From NCBI RefSeq assembly GCF_002482975.1, contig NZ_DLHA01000050.1, positions 124,001 to 188,000 of the forward strand: a DNA stretch of 64,000 bases, in the 5' to 3' direction. Position 1 is the stretch's first letter, and every line of letters begins with the position of its first letter. The notes under the pieces were generated by a model that did not search any database, was not told the DNA's origin, and was given only the letters and a program-made list of their open reading frames with translations. Positions 1 to 8,179 of the stretch are shown here, piece after piece. Source of the DNA: Flavobacterium sp. UBA7680 (lineage in GTDB: Bacteria > Bacteroidota > Bacteroidia > Flavobacteriales > Flavobacteriaceae). The position numbers and the translations under genes are program-made.

Positions 1-2
1 CA

Positions 3-173
3 ACTTTTAATGAGGTAAAAAGAAAAGTTCCGAGATTGAAATTTTACAATTATCAATTTGACCGGTTTAATTATTTTACAAATGATATGATTTCAAACCA
101 AATTGAAATTAATCGTTTAGACAACCAGATTTTAGTACGTTATTTTGATGAAGAATGGGGAAAACTGCAATAA
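3..173 (+). CDS. C-terminal end of a truncated gene, possibly a polyamine aminopropyltransferase (spermidine synthase-like)
   Basis: One frame is open from the window edge to a TAA at 171-173 and encodes 56 residues ending in ILVRYFDEEWGKLQ. The next gene starts inside it (ATG at 148), a 26-base overlap typical of an operon. The tail, with NRLDNQ then LVRYFDEEW, resembles from memory the end of membrane-type spermidine synthases, which in Bacteroidota can sit beside FAD-dependent oxidoreductases. That identification is inference from a short fragment; that this is the real 3' end of a coding gene is more secure. Confidence 0.5.
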   Translation, partial: TFNEVKRKVPRLKFYNYQFDRFNYFTNDMISNQIEINRLDNQILVRYFDEEWGKLQ

Positions 174-1776
174 GGGAAGGCGAAATTTTGTAAAAGGAAT
201 TGCAGCTTCTCTGCTTTTAATTCCATTTCTTCAATTTTGTTCTGATAAAATAGCTGTTCTGATGATTCGTTTGTCAGGAACAAATCACCTTTTGGGGCAT
301 AGGTTATGGATAAAGGATTTTCCGAAACCGACTCAGCAGATAAAAATCCCGTATTTAATTATTGGCGGCGGAATTTCAGGTTTGAGTGCCGCGAGACAAT
401 TTCAAAAAAAAGGAATCTCAGATTTTTTAGTAATTGAAATGGCAGATCATTTAGGAGGAAACTCTTCAAATGGTCAAAATAAATATTCAAAATATCCTTT
501 GGGTGCACATTATCTGCCGCTTCCAAATTTTCAGGATAAAGAACTTTTACATTTTCTTGAAGAAGAAAAAATCATTCTGGGTTATAATAAAAACGGACTT
601 CCAGTTTTTGATGAACTTCAGTTGACTTTTGCACCAGACGAACGCTTATTTTATAAAAATAACTGGCAGGAAGGAGTTGTTCCAAAAGAAGGAAATTCAG
701 TCGCAGATGATAAAGAATTTCAGCGCTTTTTTACACAAATGGACGCTTTTAGAATTGCCAAAGGAGAAGATCAGAAATATTTATTTAATATACCAATCTA
801 TCTTTCGTCTAAAGATGTAAAGACCAGAGCTTTAGATAAAATCACCATGCAAAAATGGTTTGAGGATAATCATTTCAAATCAGAGCCTTTGTTTAATTAT
901 ATTGATTATTGTTGCAAAGATGATTTTGGATTAGGAATCGCCTATGTTTCGGCTTGGGCAGGAATTCATTATTTTGCCGGAAGAAAACAAGATTCAACTA
1001 TAGAAAAAAACGACAGCGTTTTGACATGGCCCGAAGGAAATGCAAGATTGGCGCATCATCTAAAAAAATACACAGAACAAAAAACGCTTAAAAATCATTT
1101 GGTTTACGATGTAAAAATAGAAAACAATAAAGTCATTGTGCAGGCATTTGATGATGCTAAAAAAGTTTCGGTAGAAATTATTGCTGATAAAGCTGTTATG
1201 ACAACTCCACAGTTTGTAAATCAATATATAATTAAAAATAGAAAATCATTTACAAAAGATTTTCACTACACGCCGTGGCTTTTAGCGACTTTAATTGTTA
1301 ACGATTTATCAGATAATTTTAGTTTTCCGCTTTCATGGGATAATGTAATTTATGATGCCAAAGGTTTGGGTTATGTGTATGCACAGCACCAAACTCTGAA
1401 TCAGTTTCAGGATAAAAAAGTAATTACTTATTATTATAGTTTTTCATCTGGAGATTTAAGAAAAACACGTAGAGAAATCTATAAAAAAGATAAAGAACAC
1501 TGGAAACAATTGGTTTTTAATGATTTAAAAATCGCGCATCCCGATATTGAAAATTATACTGAGGACATGGAAGTTTTTTTATTGGGACACGGAATGATTT
1601 CCCCAGTTCCTGATTTTATTTTTGGTCAAGCCAAAGAAAAGGCTGCAAAAGATATCGAAAACCGAATTTATTTTGCACATACTGACTTGTCTGGAATTTC
1701 GATTTTTGAAGAAGCTTTTCATCAGGGAATTAATGCTGTAAACAAAATTTTAGATGGAACAACCCTGGATTCATAA
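148..1776 (+). CDS. Tat-signal FAD/NAD(P)-binding oxidoreductase (amine-oxidase-like)
   Basis: The 542-residue product starts with a twin-arginine signal (GRRNFVKGIAASLLL), so it is probably exported folded with its cofactor. A dinucleotide-binding motif follows at about residues 69-90 (YLIIGGGISGLSAARQF) with the acidic end of the second strand at FLVIEMADHLGG, the pattern of FAD-dependent amine oxidases and phytoene-desaturase-like enzymes. A C-terminal segment (IYFAHTDLSGISIFEEAFHQG) matches the usual second FAD contact. I start at ATG 148 rather than the adjacent TTG 145. It overlaps the upstream gene, and its last 23 bases overlap the next gene, so the three are probably co-transcribed. 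The substrate is unknown; a link to polyamines would rest only on the uncertain upstream gene. Confidence 0.75.
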   Translation: MKNGENCNKGRRNFVKGIAASLLLIPFLQFCSDKIAVLMIRLSGTNHLLGHRLWIKDFPKPTQQIKIPYLIIGGGISGLSAARQFQKKGISDFLVIEMADHLGGNSSNGQNKYSKYPLGAHYLPLPNFQDKELLHFLEEEKIILGYNKNGLPVFDELQLTFAPDERLFYKNNWQEGVVPKEGNSVADDKEFQRFFTQMDAFRIAKGEDQKYLFNIPIYLSSKDVKTRALDKITMQKWFEDNHFKSEPLFNYIDYCCKDDFGLGIAYVSAWAGIHYFAGRKQDSTIEKNDSVLTWPEGNARLAHHLKKYTEQKTLKNHLVYDVKIENNKVIVQAFDDAKKVSVEIIADKAVMTTPQFVNQYIIKNRKSFTKDFHYTPWLLATLIVNDLSDNFSFPLSWDNVIYDAKGLGYVYAQHQTLNQFQDKKVITYYYSFSSGDLRKTRREIYKKDKEHWKQLVFNDLKIAHPDIENYTEDMEVFLLGHGMISPVPDFIFGQAKEKAAKDIENRIYFAHTDLSGISIFEEAFHQGINAVNKILDGTTLDS

Positions 1777-2773
1777 AGCCAAAACAGATTTATTGTTCAT
1801 TATTGGGCCATCATTTTTTGTACTGGCCATTATCTTTATTTTTCAGGATTATATTACTGCAATCGAAAATGATTATTCTTTTTACACTTGGCTTTTTTTA
1901 ATTGTTTTTATTGATGTTGCCCATGTTTATGCCACTTTATTTAAAACTTATTTTGTAAAAGAAGAATTTCAGAAAGACAAAAAAAGGCTCATTTTATTAC
2001 CTGTAATTTGTTTTTCAATTGGTTTAATTTTGTTTTCGTTTGGAAGTCTTGTTTTTTGGTCTTTTTTGGCTTATGTTGCTGTTTTTCATTTTATTAGACA
2101 ACAATATGGCTTCATGAGATTATATGCCCGCAAAGAGGCTAAAACGAGGTTTTCTGTAATAATTGACAATATGGCCATTTATGCATCTACAGTTTACCCT
2201 ATGTTGTTTTGGTTCTTTTCTTCTGAAAGAAAATTCAACTGGTTTATTGAAAATGAATTCTTCCGATTTGAGAATAAAGCAATTCTGCCAATTTTGTTTT
2301 GGGTTTACATCGCCATTTTATCCGTTTATGTTATTCGCACCACATTGGTATCGGTTAAAAATAAATTCTTTAATGTTCCTAAAAACTGCATTATTTTAGG
2401 AACAGCACTTTCATGGTATTTTGGTATTGTTTACTTCAATGACGATCTCATTTTTACACTTCTAAATGTAGTTTCACACGGAATTCCTTACATGGCTTTG
2501 GTTTATTTTAAAGGAGTTGAAAACAGTCAAAATAAGAAATCAGGAGTTTTTAGTTTTATAAAAAATTATAATGCCATATTCATTTATCTCGCTATTTTAC
2601 TGATAATCGCTTTTACAGAAGAATTCTTTTGGGAATTTTTTGTGTGGAACGAAAACATTTCAATCAGTACTATTGATTTTTCTGGCTGGCAGTTTTTATT
2701 AGTTCCGCTTTTAAGTGTACCTCAATTCACACATTATCTGTTGGATGGATTTATCTGGAAATCTAAACGGTAA
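1754..2773 (+). CDS. Polytopic membrane protein with conserved-looking histidines
   Basis: The 339-residue product has about eight hydrophobic segments (for example FIIGPSFFVLAIIFIF and FWSFLAYVAVF). Histidines lie next to membrane segments in the contexts DVAHVYATLF, VFHFIRQQYGF, VSHGIPYMAL and QFTHYLLDGFIWK. Such spaced His residues with a terminal HYxxDGxxW are reminiscent of di-iron membrane oxidases or haem-binding membrane proteins, but I cannot place it in a named family. It starts inside the FAD oxidoreductase gene (overlap 23 bases), which suggests translational coupling and a shared pathway. Function is unknown; the redox partner role is inferred only from context. Confidence 0.7.
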   Translation: MEQPWIHKAKTDLLFIIGPSFFVLAIIFIFQDYITAIENDYSFYTWLFLIVFIDVAHVYATLFKTYFVKEEFQKDKKRLILLPVICFSIGLILFSFGSLVFWSFLAYVAVFHFIRQQYGFMRLYARKEAKTRFSVIIDNMAIYASTVYPMLFWFFSSERKFNWFIENEFFRFENKAILPILFWVYIAILSVYVIRTTLVSVKNKFFNVPKNCIILGTALSWYFGIVYFNDDLIFTLLNVVSHGIPYMALVYFKGVENSQNKKSGVFSFIKNYNAIFIYLAILLIIAFTEEFFWEFFVWNENISISTIDFSGWQFLLVPLLSVPQFTHYLLDGFIWKSKR

Positions 2774-2800
2774 GCAAAAGGTCTTAAAAGAAATAAATTT

Positions 2801-2884
2801 CTAGCCTAGCCCCGATAGAAACGGCATCCTTTTGTGGTCCCGATAGCTATCGGGACCACAAAAGATAAAGTGTATAGCGGGACA
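2801..2884. repeat. Intergenic palindromic element with a perfect 36-bp palindrome; possible structured RNA
   Basis: A perfect 36-base palindrome lies at 2829-2864 (core CCCGATAGCTATCGGG). It is framed by short outer complementary segments: CCCG at 2811-2814 pairs with CGGG at 2878-2881. The framing words AGCCCCGATAGAAACGGCAT and AAAGATAAAGTGTATAGCGG look like a dispersed flavobacterial intergenic element that I recall but cannot confirm, perhaps the Flavo-1 RNA motif. It sits between convergent genes, so it may also end transcription from both sides. Confidence 0.6.
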
Positions 2885-2929
2885 ATTGGTCTTTTGAAAA
2901 TTAAATTTCTGCTTCTTTAAAGTAAAAAA

Positions 2930-3697
2930 TTAATCCTGAAGAGCTATTTTTACTTTCGGCATCATACGTTCAACAAACATCGCATAAGCAGATTCTGAAG
3001 GATGTAAACCATCTGAAGCTACAAGACTTGTATTGGTCAATCCATTTCTTGTAATATCTGTAATAGAAACAAATGTTAGGTTATTCATTATGCAATAGTT
3101 TTCGGCAAAAGTGTTGTATTTATTGATTTCATCGGTGATTTTCATTCTTCCCTCGATTCCAAACATCATTCCAAATGAAGTATAAGCATAATCTGGAATT
3201 GAGAGTACAATTACGTTTTTTTTATCGCCTTTGGCCAAAGCAATTGCTTTTGTAACTAACTCAGGAAATTCTTTTTCGTAGATAGAAAAATCTCTGTGTT
3301 GATATTGATTGTTTACGCCAATTAATAAAGTAACCAAATCATAATTTGATTCTGGATTTTGCTCTTTTATGGCTGTAAGTAAATTACTGGTTGTCCATCC
3401 TGTTGTAGCAATTACTTTTAATGAAAAGCTCGTTTCGGGATAAAGTGCTTTTAAACTCGTTTTGAGCTGTTCTGGATATCGGCAGGTTTCGCAAACGCTT
3501 TGCCCAATAGTATAACTGTCTCCTAAAGCCAAATAATTTATGGATTTAGAAATTGGAGTAGTTGGAATTTGTGTTGTTGGAGGAGGAGTTACAGATCCTG
3601 GCGAAACAGGAGTTTCTGACGAAGATTCTTCTGGACTGCAGCTTAATAGAAAAGCTGAAAGAATAACGGTAACTATTTGTTTGAATTGCGGTTTCAT
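2930..3697 (-). CDS. SGNH/GDSL-type esterase lipoprotein
   Basis: The 255-residue product has a lipoprotein signal (ILSAFLLSCSPEES, lipidated Cys at about residue 20) and a Ser/Pro/Thr-rich linker to about residue 50. The SGNH hydrolase fold follows: nucleophile block LALGDSYTIGQS, block III GVNNQ, and the catalytic Asp/His block SDGLHPSESAY near the C-terminus. The family hydrolyses esters of lipids, acyl-sugars or glycans. The protein should be anchored in the outer or inner membrane; the substrate cannot be read from the sequence. A CxxC pair (CETC) lies just after the nucleophile block. It is transcribed alone, convergent with the upstream membrane-protein gene. Confidence 0.88.
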   Translation of the reverse strand: MKPQFKQIVTVILSAFLLSCSPEESSSETPVSPGSVTPPPTTQIPTTPISKSINYLALGDSYTIGQSVCETCRYPEQLKTSLKALYPETSFSLKVIATTGWTTSNLLTAIKEQNPESNYDLVTLLIGVNNQYQHRDFSIYEKEFPELVTKAIALAKGDKKNVIVLSIPDYAYTSFGMMFGIEGRMKITDEINKYNTFAENYCIMNNLTFVSITDITRNGLTNTSLVASDGLHPSESAYAMFVERMMPKVKIALQD

Positions 3698-3760
3698 AAT
3701 TTGTTTAAATTAATTGGCTTGTTTAAACAAATAGTTACGTTAAATATCTTTTTATGGTTT

Positions 3761-4543
3761 TTAGACCATTTCTGTTTTCATTAGAATTTCTTCTTCGATG
3801 GCATTCCAAAGTCCGATACGTTTTTCCAGAGCCAGAATCGAAACTTCTTCAACTTCTTTCCATTTTTGAGCATCATCTTCACATAAATCGGTAATCATTT
3901 GCATTGCCATTGGTCCATGTTCATCGGCATCCAATTCAATATGTCTTTCGAAATAATAAAGCAATTTACTTAAATCTGTATCTGGAAGATTTTTTTGAAA
4001 ATTGCCCAGGATTTCGGTAAACATACTCGGAATCAAATCTTCTCTTCCAAAAGTAAATGCTGCGGCAATTTGATGCGGTTTTCCTTCCTCAATCACTCTA
4101 AAAGTAAAATCAAGGAAAGCTTTTATTTCTGGATGAAGCGAACTTTGTTTAATAGCAACAAAAATGTTGTGAAGTGAATTTACTTCGGCTAAAAATTTAT
4201 TGATTTCTGTAGTGTCTGCACCGCAGTCTTCCATGGCTTCAAGATACATTTCATAATGACTTTGTCTTCTTCCGTCGATACTTAAATCTGTTTCTTCGGC
4301 AAGAACAATTTCGTTGATTAAATATCTTGTTTCAGGGTTTTTAGTAGCGAACCAAGGTGTTGTAGTACAAGTAAGTTTGGCTTGTAAAGCTTTTAATAAA
4401 GACATGAAATCCCAAACAGCAAAAACGTGATTTTCTACAAAGCTGTGTAAGTCATCAATCGTTTGGATTTTATTGTATAATGAGTGTTTTAAAAGCTGTT
4501 CTTTTTGAGGTTGAATGCTATTATTTATAGTTTCAATATTCAT
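3761..4543 (-). CDS. DUF3050 family protein (haem-oxygenase-like fold)
   Basis: The 260-residue product carries the DUF3050 hallmarks HVFAVWDFMSLLKALQAKL, TRYLINEIVLAEETD and YFERHIELDADEHGPMA. The many His, Glu and Asp residues on predicted helices fit the haem-oxygenase-like/TenA all-alpha fold that often binds a di-metal centre, but no reaction has been assigned that I know of. Length agrees with the family. The promoter region overlaps the terminator of the upstream acyl-CoA dehydrogenase: the word TATATTTG falls in the spacer on this strand. There is no functional link visible to the neighbouring esterase. Confidence 0.85.
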   Translation of the reverse strand: MNIETINNSIQPQKEQLLKHSLYNKIQTIDDLHSFVENHVFAVWDFMSLLKALQAKLTCTTTPWFATKNPETRYLINEIVLAEETDLSIDGRRQSHYEMYLEAMEDCGADTTEINKFLAEVNSLHNIFVAIKQSSLHPEIKAFLDFTFRVIEEGKPHQIAAAFTFGREDLIPSMFTEILGNFQKNLPDTDLSKLLYYFERHIELDADEHGPMAMQMITDLCEDDAQKWKEVEEVSILALEKRIGLWNAIEEEILMKTEMV

Positions 4544-4567
4544 TTATGTAAATTTTGGGGCAAATAT

Positions 4568-4600
4568 AAAAAGCTTCTCGGTTAGAAGAAGCTTTTTTAT
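4568..4600 (-). terminator. Rho-independent terminator after the acyl-CoA dehydrogenase gene
   Basis: The complementary arms AAGCTTCT (4571-4578) and AGAAGCTT (4587-4594) enclose an 8-base loop. A-rich and T-rich flanks give a U-tract on either strand. It lies 30 bases beyond the stop of the minus-strand dehydrogenase gene and immediately before the DUF3050 gene. Confidence 0.75.
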
Positions 4601-4629
4601 ATTGTTTTTATATATATTTTAATAGATGT

Positions 4630-5811
4630 TTATGATTTAAATGCTGGAATTCCAGTTACATCCATTCCGGTAATCAATAAATGAATATCATGAGTTCCTT
4701 CGTAAGTTATAACACTTTCCAAGTTCATCATATGACGCATAATCGAATATTCGCCTGTAATTCCCATTCCGCCTAACATTTGTCTGGCTTCACGGGCAAT
4801 TTGAATTGCCATATTGACATTATTACGTTTTGCCATTGAGATTTGAGCTGTTGTAGCTTTTCCTTCGTTTCTCAAAACGCCTAAACGCCAGGTTAATAAT
4901 TGTGCTTTTGTGATTTCGGTAATCATTTCGGCCAATTTCTTTTGCTGTAATTGAGTTCCTCCAATTGGTTTTCCAAATTGAATTCTCTCTTTAGCATAAC
5001 GTAAAGCTGTATCGTAACAATCCATTGCTGCTCCAATTGCTCCCCAAGCAATTCCGTATCGTGCTGAATCTAAACAGCCAAGCGGAGCTCCTAAACCAGA
5101 TTTATTTGGTAATAGGTTTTCTTTTGGAACTTTTACATTATCAAAAATTAATTCTCCGGTTGAAGAGGCACGAAGTGACCATTTATTATGAGTTTCAGGA
5201 GTTGTAAAGCCTTCCATGCCGCGTTCTACAATTAAACCGTGGATTCTTCCTTCTTCGTTTTTTGCCCAAACAACAGCAATATCTGCAAAAGGAGCATTCG
5301 AAATCCACATTTTGGCACCATTTAAAAGATAATGATCTCCCATATCTTTAAAATTGGTAATCATACTTCCCGGATCAGAACCGTGATCTGGTTCTGTCAA
5401 ACCAAAACATCCTATATATTCACCTGTTGCCAGTTTTGGTAAATACTTCATACGCTGTTCTTCGTTTCCGTATTTCCAAATTGGGTACATTACTAAAGAA
5501 GATTGTACTGATGAAGTTGATCTTACACCAGAGTCTCCTCTTTCAATTTCCTGCATAATTAAGCCGTAAGAAATTTGATCTAAGCCGGCACCTCCATATT
5601 CAACAGGAATATAAGGACCGAATCCGCCAATTTCTCCTAGCCCTTTTATAATTTGCTTAGGAAATTCTGCCTTTTGAGCATATTCTTCAATAATAGGAGA
5701 AACTTCTCTTTTAACCCACGCACGTGCAGATTCTCGAACTAATTTATGTTCGTCTGTTAACAAATCGTCAAGGTTGTAATAATCTGGAGCTTGAAATAAG
5801 TCTGGTTTCAT
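4630..5811 (-). CDS. Acyl-CoA dehydrogenase, glutaryl-CoA dehydrogenase type
   Basis: The 393-residue flavoprotein has the standard acyl-CoA dehydrogenase order: N-terminal helical domain, middle beta domain with GCFGLTEPDHGSDPGSM (FAD and substrate contact), and C-terminal helical domain with YAKERIQFGKPIGGTQLQQ. The catalytic base is seen in VITYEGTHDIH (Glu371), the location used by glutaryl-CoA and short-chain enzymes. The GMDVTGIPAF end and ARYGIAWGA are typical of glutaryl-CoA dehydrogenase (lysine/tryptophan breakdown to crotonyl-CoA). It is monocistronic, with a TAAATTTG word in the spacer upstream on this strand. Family assignment is firm; the precise CoA substrate is inferred. Confidence 0.88.
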   Translation of the reverse strand: MKPDLFQAPDYYNLDDLLTDEHKLVRESARAWVKREVSPIIEEYAQKAEFPKQIIKGLGEIGGFGPYIPVEYGGAGLDQISYGLIMQEIERGDSGVRSTSSVQSSLVMYPIWKYGNEEQRMKYLPKLATGEYIGCFGLTEPDHGSDPGSMITNFKDMGDHYLLNGAKMWISNAPFADIAVVWAKNEEGRIHGLIVERGMEGFTTPETHNKWSLRASSTGELIFDNVKVPKENLLPNKSGLGAPLGCLDSARYGIAWGAIGAAMDCYDTALRYAKERIQFGKPIGGTQLQQKKLAEMITEITKAQLLTWRLGVLRNEGKATTAQISMAKRNNVNMAIQIAREARQMLGGMGITGEYSIMRHMMNLESVITYEGTHDIHLLITGMDVTGIPAFKS

Positions 5812-5949
5812 TTTTGAGTAATTTTACAAAACAAATTTACGTAATAAAAATATAACAAAACAAAGTTAAATTGTTATATTTTTATACATTAGTTAAAAAA
5901 TAATCACAAATAAGGTAAATTAATTTTAGTTTATTGATAATTTATAACC

Positions 5950-5957
5950 TAATTTTG
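5950..5957 (+). promoter_or_regulatory. Candidate -7 element of the TPR-AraC regulator gene
   Basis: TAATTTTG matches the Bacteroidota -7 consensus TAnnTTTG 24 bases before the ATG. No TTG is found at the ideal -33 distance, so this is a weak call. Confidence 0.35.
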
Positions 5958-5981
5958 AGATTCCAAAAAAACATAAATTGA

Positions 5982-7742
5982 ATGAGGCTGATCATCTCTT
6001 TTGTATTTTTTTTTGTTCTTAATACTGCATTTGGTCAACACATAAATGCACTGACTGAAGAGGAGTATCTTATATTGCAGGACAAAATTCGACTAAACTT
6101 TAATGCGAATGTCGATAGTGCCCTTGTATATGCTAATCAATTAGCACGATCTAATAATAACAAACATTTAGCTTTTGCAAATGCAGCGATATCAAGTTTG
6201 CTGCAAATGAAAGGAGATGTAAAACAATCTCAGGAAAAATATAAAAAAGCATTTTTTTACTTAGAAAAAATGCCTGAATCCAAGGATAAAACACAACTAA
6301 AGTCCTATATATATAACTACGGTGGCTTGACTGAATGGAAAAGAGGGAATTTTAGCAAAGCTCTTGAAATTTATCAGCAGGGAATTAAGCTTTCTATGCA
6401 AATTAATGATGTCAAGCAGATATTTAAGTTCAAAGCTAATATTGCATTAGTTAATGAAGCAGTTGGTAATTATCAACTGGCCATTAAGAATTTAAAGCAG
6501 CTTGATGATTTTATTGATCAAAATGAAGGTGTTTTTACCAAAGAGCAGTTACTGAATTATAAAAGTAATGTCAATACTGGTTTAGGAAGCTCTTATGAAA
6601 GTTACTACATGAAAAATGTAAGTAAGAAACATTTGCTGGATTCTGCGGAATTTTATTACAAAAAGTCTATAAATTACTCCCAAAACTTTGCTCAGAATAA
6701 AATAACAGCAAAATTAAGTCTTGGTAATATCTATAATTGGAAAGGTGATTACAAAAATGCAGAAAAAACATATTATGACGTTGTGTTTTTGTCGAGTCAA
6801 AATAATCAGAAAGACATTTTATGTGTTGCAAATTATAATCTGGGAGATGTTTATTTTACTACAAAAAAGTATGATAAAGCACTTGTTTTCTTTAAAAAAT
6901 GCGATTCACTTTCAGAAATAACACAAGTTAATGAAATAGATTATCTCAAATCTAATTTTTATCAGGCCAAAATTTACAACATTCAGAAAAAACCGGAACT
7001 TGCTTATAAGCACTCGAGAATTTATTTGGATAATTATGAAAAATTTGAAGCTAAGTTAAATACAGAAGCACTTGAAGTTAATTATAAGCAAGGTGTAGAT
7101 GATTTGACGGATGAAATGGTTAGTATAGAGAAAAAATATAAAAATGAAGTTTTTCTAAGCAGAGGTTTAAAAGTTTTTTATGTCTTGTTATTTGTGGCAA
7201 TCGTCTTTTTATTAATTAAAAATATAAGAGATAAAAATAAAGCGCACAAAAAAATGAATGCTTTAATAGAGGAGTTTAAAGCAAATATTGAAAAGAAAAA
7301 CAATTCTGAAATTGTGCCGGAAGAAATACTTGAAGAAGAAATGTTTGAGCTGGAAGAAATCCATCTCAAAAAAGAGAATGTAACTTTAAGTATTGATGAG
7401 GCAAAAGAGAATAAAATAGTAGAAAAACTATTAGCTCTTGAAAATAAATTAGAGTATTTAAATGCCGATTTTACGCTGTCGTATGTAGCAAAAAAGATAA
7501 AAACAAATACGACCTATTTATCCTATGTTGTAAATAAGAGATTTGGTAAATCATTTGGGGAATATTCAAATGAATTAAAAATCAATTATGTGATTAATGA
7601 GATGATCACAAACCATATGTATCGAAAATATTCAACGCAGGCTATTGCAGAAAGTGTAGGCTTTAAAAATGCAGTATCTTTTGCTAAATCATTTCGCAAA
7701 AGAACTGGAGTATCTCCAGCTCAATTTGCGAATAATATTTAG
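5982..7742 (+). CDS. Membrane TPR-AraC transcriptional regulator
   Basis: The 586-residue protein has a signal peptide (MRLIISFVFFFVLNTAFGQ). About 350 residues of helical tetratricopeptide-like repeats follow (for example ALEIYQQGIKLSM and ALVFFKKCDSLSE). Next come one transmembrane segment (VFYVLLFVAIVFLLIKN, about 395-412), a charged coiled-coil linker, and a C-terminal AraC-type DNA-binding domain from about 485 (TLSYVAKKIKTNTTYLSYV, then SVGFKNAVSFAKSFRKRTG). The TPR part should lie in the periplasm and the DNA-binding domain in the cytoplasm, so it can sense an exported or envelope signal directly. It is divergent or convergent to nothing else obvious and opens the peptide island. I infer it controls the neighbouring secreted-peptide genes. 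Confidence 0.85.
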   Translation: MRLIISFVFFFVLNTAFGQHINALTEEEYLILQDKIRLNFNANVDSALVYANQLARSNNNKHLAFANAAISSLLQMKGDVKQSQEKYKKAFFYLEKMPESKDKTQLKSYIYNYGGLTEWKRGNFSKALEIYQQGIKLSMQINDVKQIFKFKANIALVNEAVGNYQLAIKNLKQLDDFIDQNEGVFTKEQLLNYKSNVNTGLGSSYESYYMKNVSKKHLLDSAEFYYKKSINYSQNFAQNKITAKLSLGNIYNWKGDYKNAEKTYYDVVFLSSQNNQKDILCVANYNLGDVYFTTKKYDKALVFFKKCDSLSEITQVNEIDYLKSNFYQAKIYNIQKKPELAYKHSRIYLDNYEKFEAKLNTEALEVNYKQGVDDLTDEMVSIEKKYKNEVFLSRGLKVFYVLLFVAIVFLLIKNIRDKNKAHKKMNALIEEFKANIEKKNNSEIVPEEILEEEMFELEEIHLKKENVTLSIDEAKENKIVEKLLALENKLEYLNADFTLSYVAKKIKTNTTYLSYVVNKRFGKSFGEYSNELKINYVINEMITNHMYRKYSTQAIAESVGFKNAVSFAKSFRKRTGVSPAQFANNI

Positions 7743-7770
7743 AATTTTATTTGTTAATAAATTATACTGA

Positions 7771-7920
7771 TTAACTACTACCACCATTTCCTGCTCCTTT
7801 TCCAGGATCAACAGGTCCACTACCCGGCGGTATTGGATCTCCTCCTACTACCATTTTTTGTTGATTTTTAGATAACTTTTCTGTCTCAAAATCTTCGAAA
7901 TTTAATTTAATATTTGCCAT
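7771..7920 (-). CDS. 49-aa double-glycine leader peptide, Gly/Pro-rich core (bacteriocin-like precursor)
   Basis: The ORF runs from ATG at 7920 to TAA at 7771. The leader MANIKLNFEDFETEKLSKN continues QQKMVVGG and so ends in a Gly-Gly pair. The 22-residue remainder begins DPIPPGSGPVDPG and ends GNGGSS. The pattern of an amphipathic leader with F-x-x-F/L spacing followed by GG is that of peptides cut and exported by C39-peptidase ABC transporters, one of which is encoded at 14984. The core has no Cys or Thr and little to modify. A TAnnTTTG word 30 bases upstream supports expression. It is too short for most gene finders. Function as a secreted peptide is inferred. Confidence 0.7.
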   Translation of the reverse strand: MANIKLNFEDFETEKLSKNQQKMVVGGDPIPPGSGPVDPGKGAGNGGSS

Positions 7921-7949
7921 CTTTTTACATGTTACGGTTACTGATTTAT

Positions 7950-7957
7950 CAAAACTA
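7950..7957 (-). promoter_or_regulatory. Candidate -7 element for the 49-aa GG-leader peptide gene
   Basis: Read on the minus strand the bases are TAGTTTTG, matching TAnnTTTG, 30 bases upstream of the peptide ATG. No clear TTG lies 19 bases further upstream. Confidence 0.4.
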
Positions 7958-8044
7958 AAGAAAATGCAAACCTCTTGATCGAGAATTGGGTTTTGAACTC
8001 TTTTTTGAAATTAACCAAAGGCTAATTAATTGTAAATCAGTTAT

Positions 8045-8089
8045 TTATAATTAAATTATAACTACTATAATTTATAAATTGTATGTAGT
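8045..8089. promoter_or_regulatory. Cluster of AT-rich palindromes between divergent peptide genes
   Basis: The 260-base divergent spacer holds a 17-base perfect palindrome (8045-8061, TTATAATT-A-AATTATAA). Next to it, ACTAC (8061-8065) and GTAGT (8085-8089) enclose the palindrome AATTTATAAATT (8069-8080). In such AT-rich DNA some palindromes arise by chance, but their clustering between two divergent genes makes an operator plausible. Confidence 0.3.
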
Positions 8090-8179
8090 ATAATATATAA
8101 AATGTGTGCTTTGAGCAATATTTTTCGAATAAAAACAACAATCTTTGTACTGTAATTCGATTTAAAACAGGTTTCAAAG

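Noticed and set aside
7178..7369. 63-codon minus-strand ORF inside the TPR-AraC gene
   Set aside because: Ser/Ile/Phe-rich mirror of the coding strand of a clear gene; no independent support.
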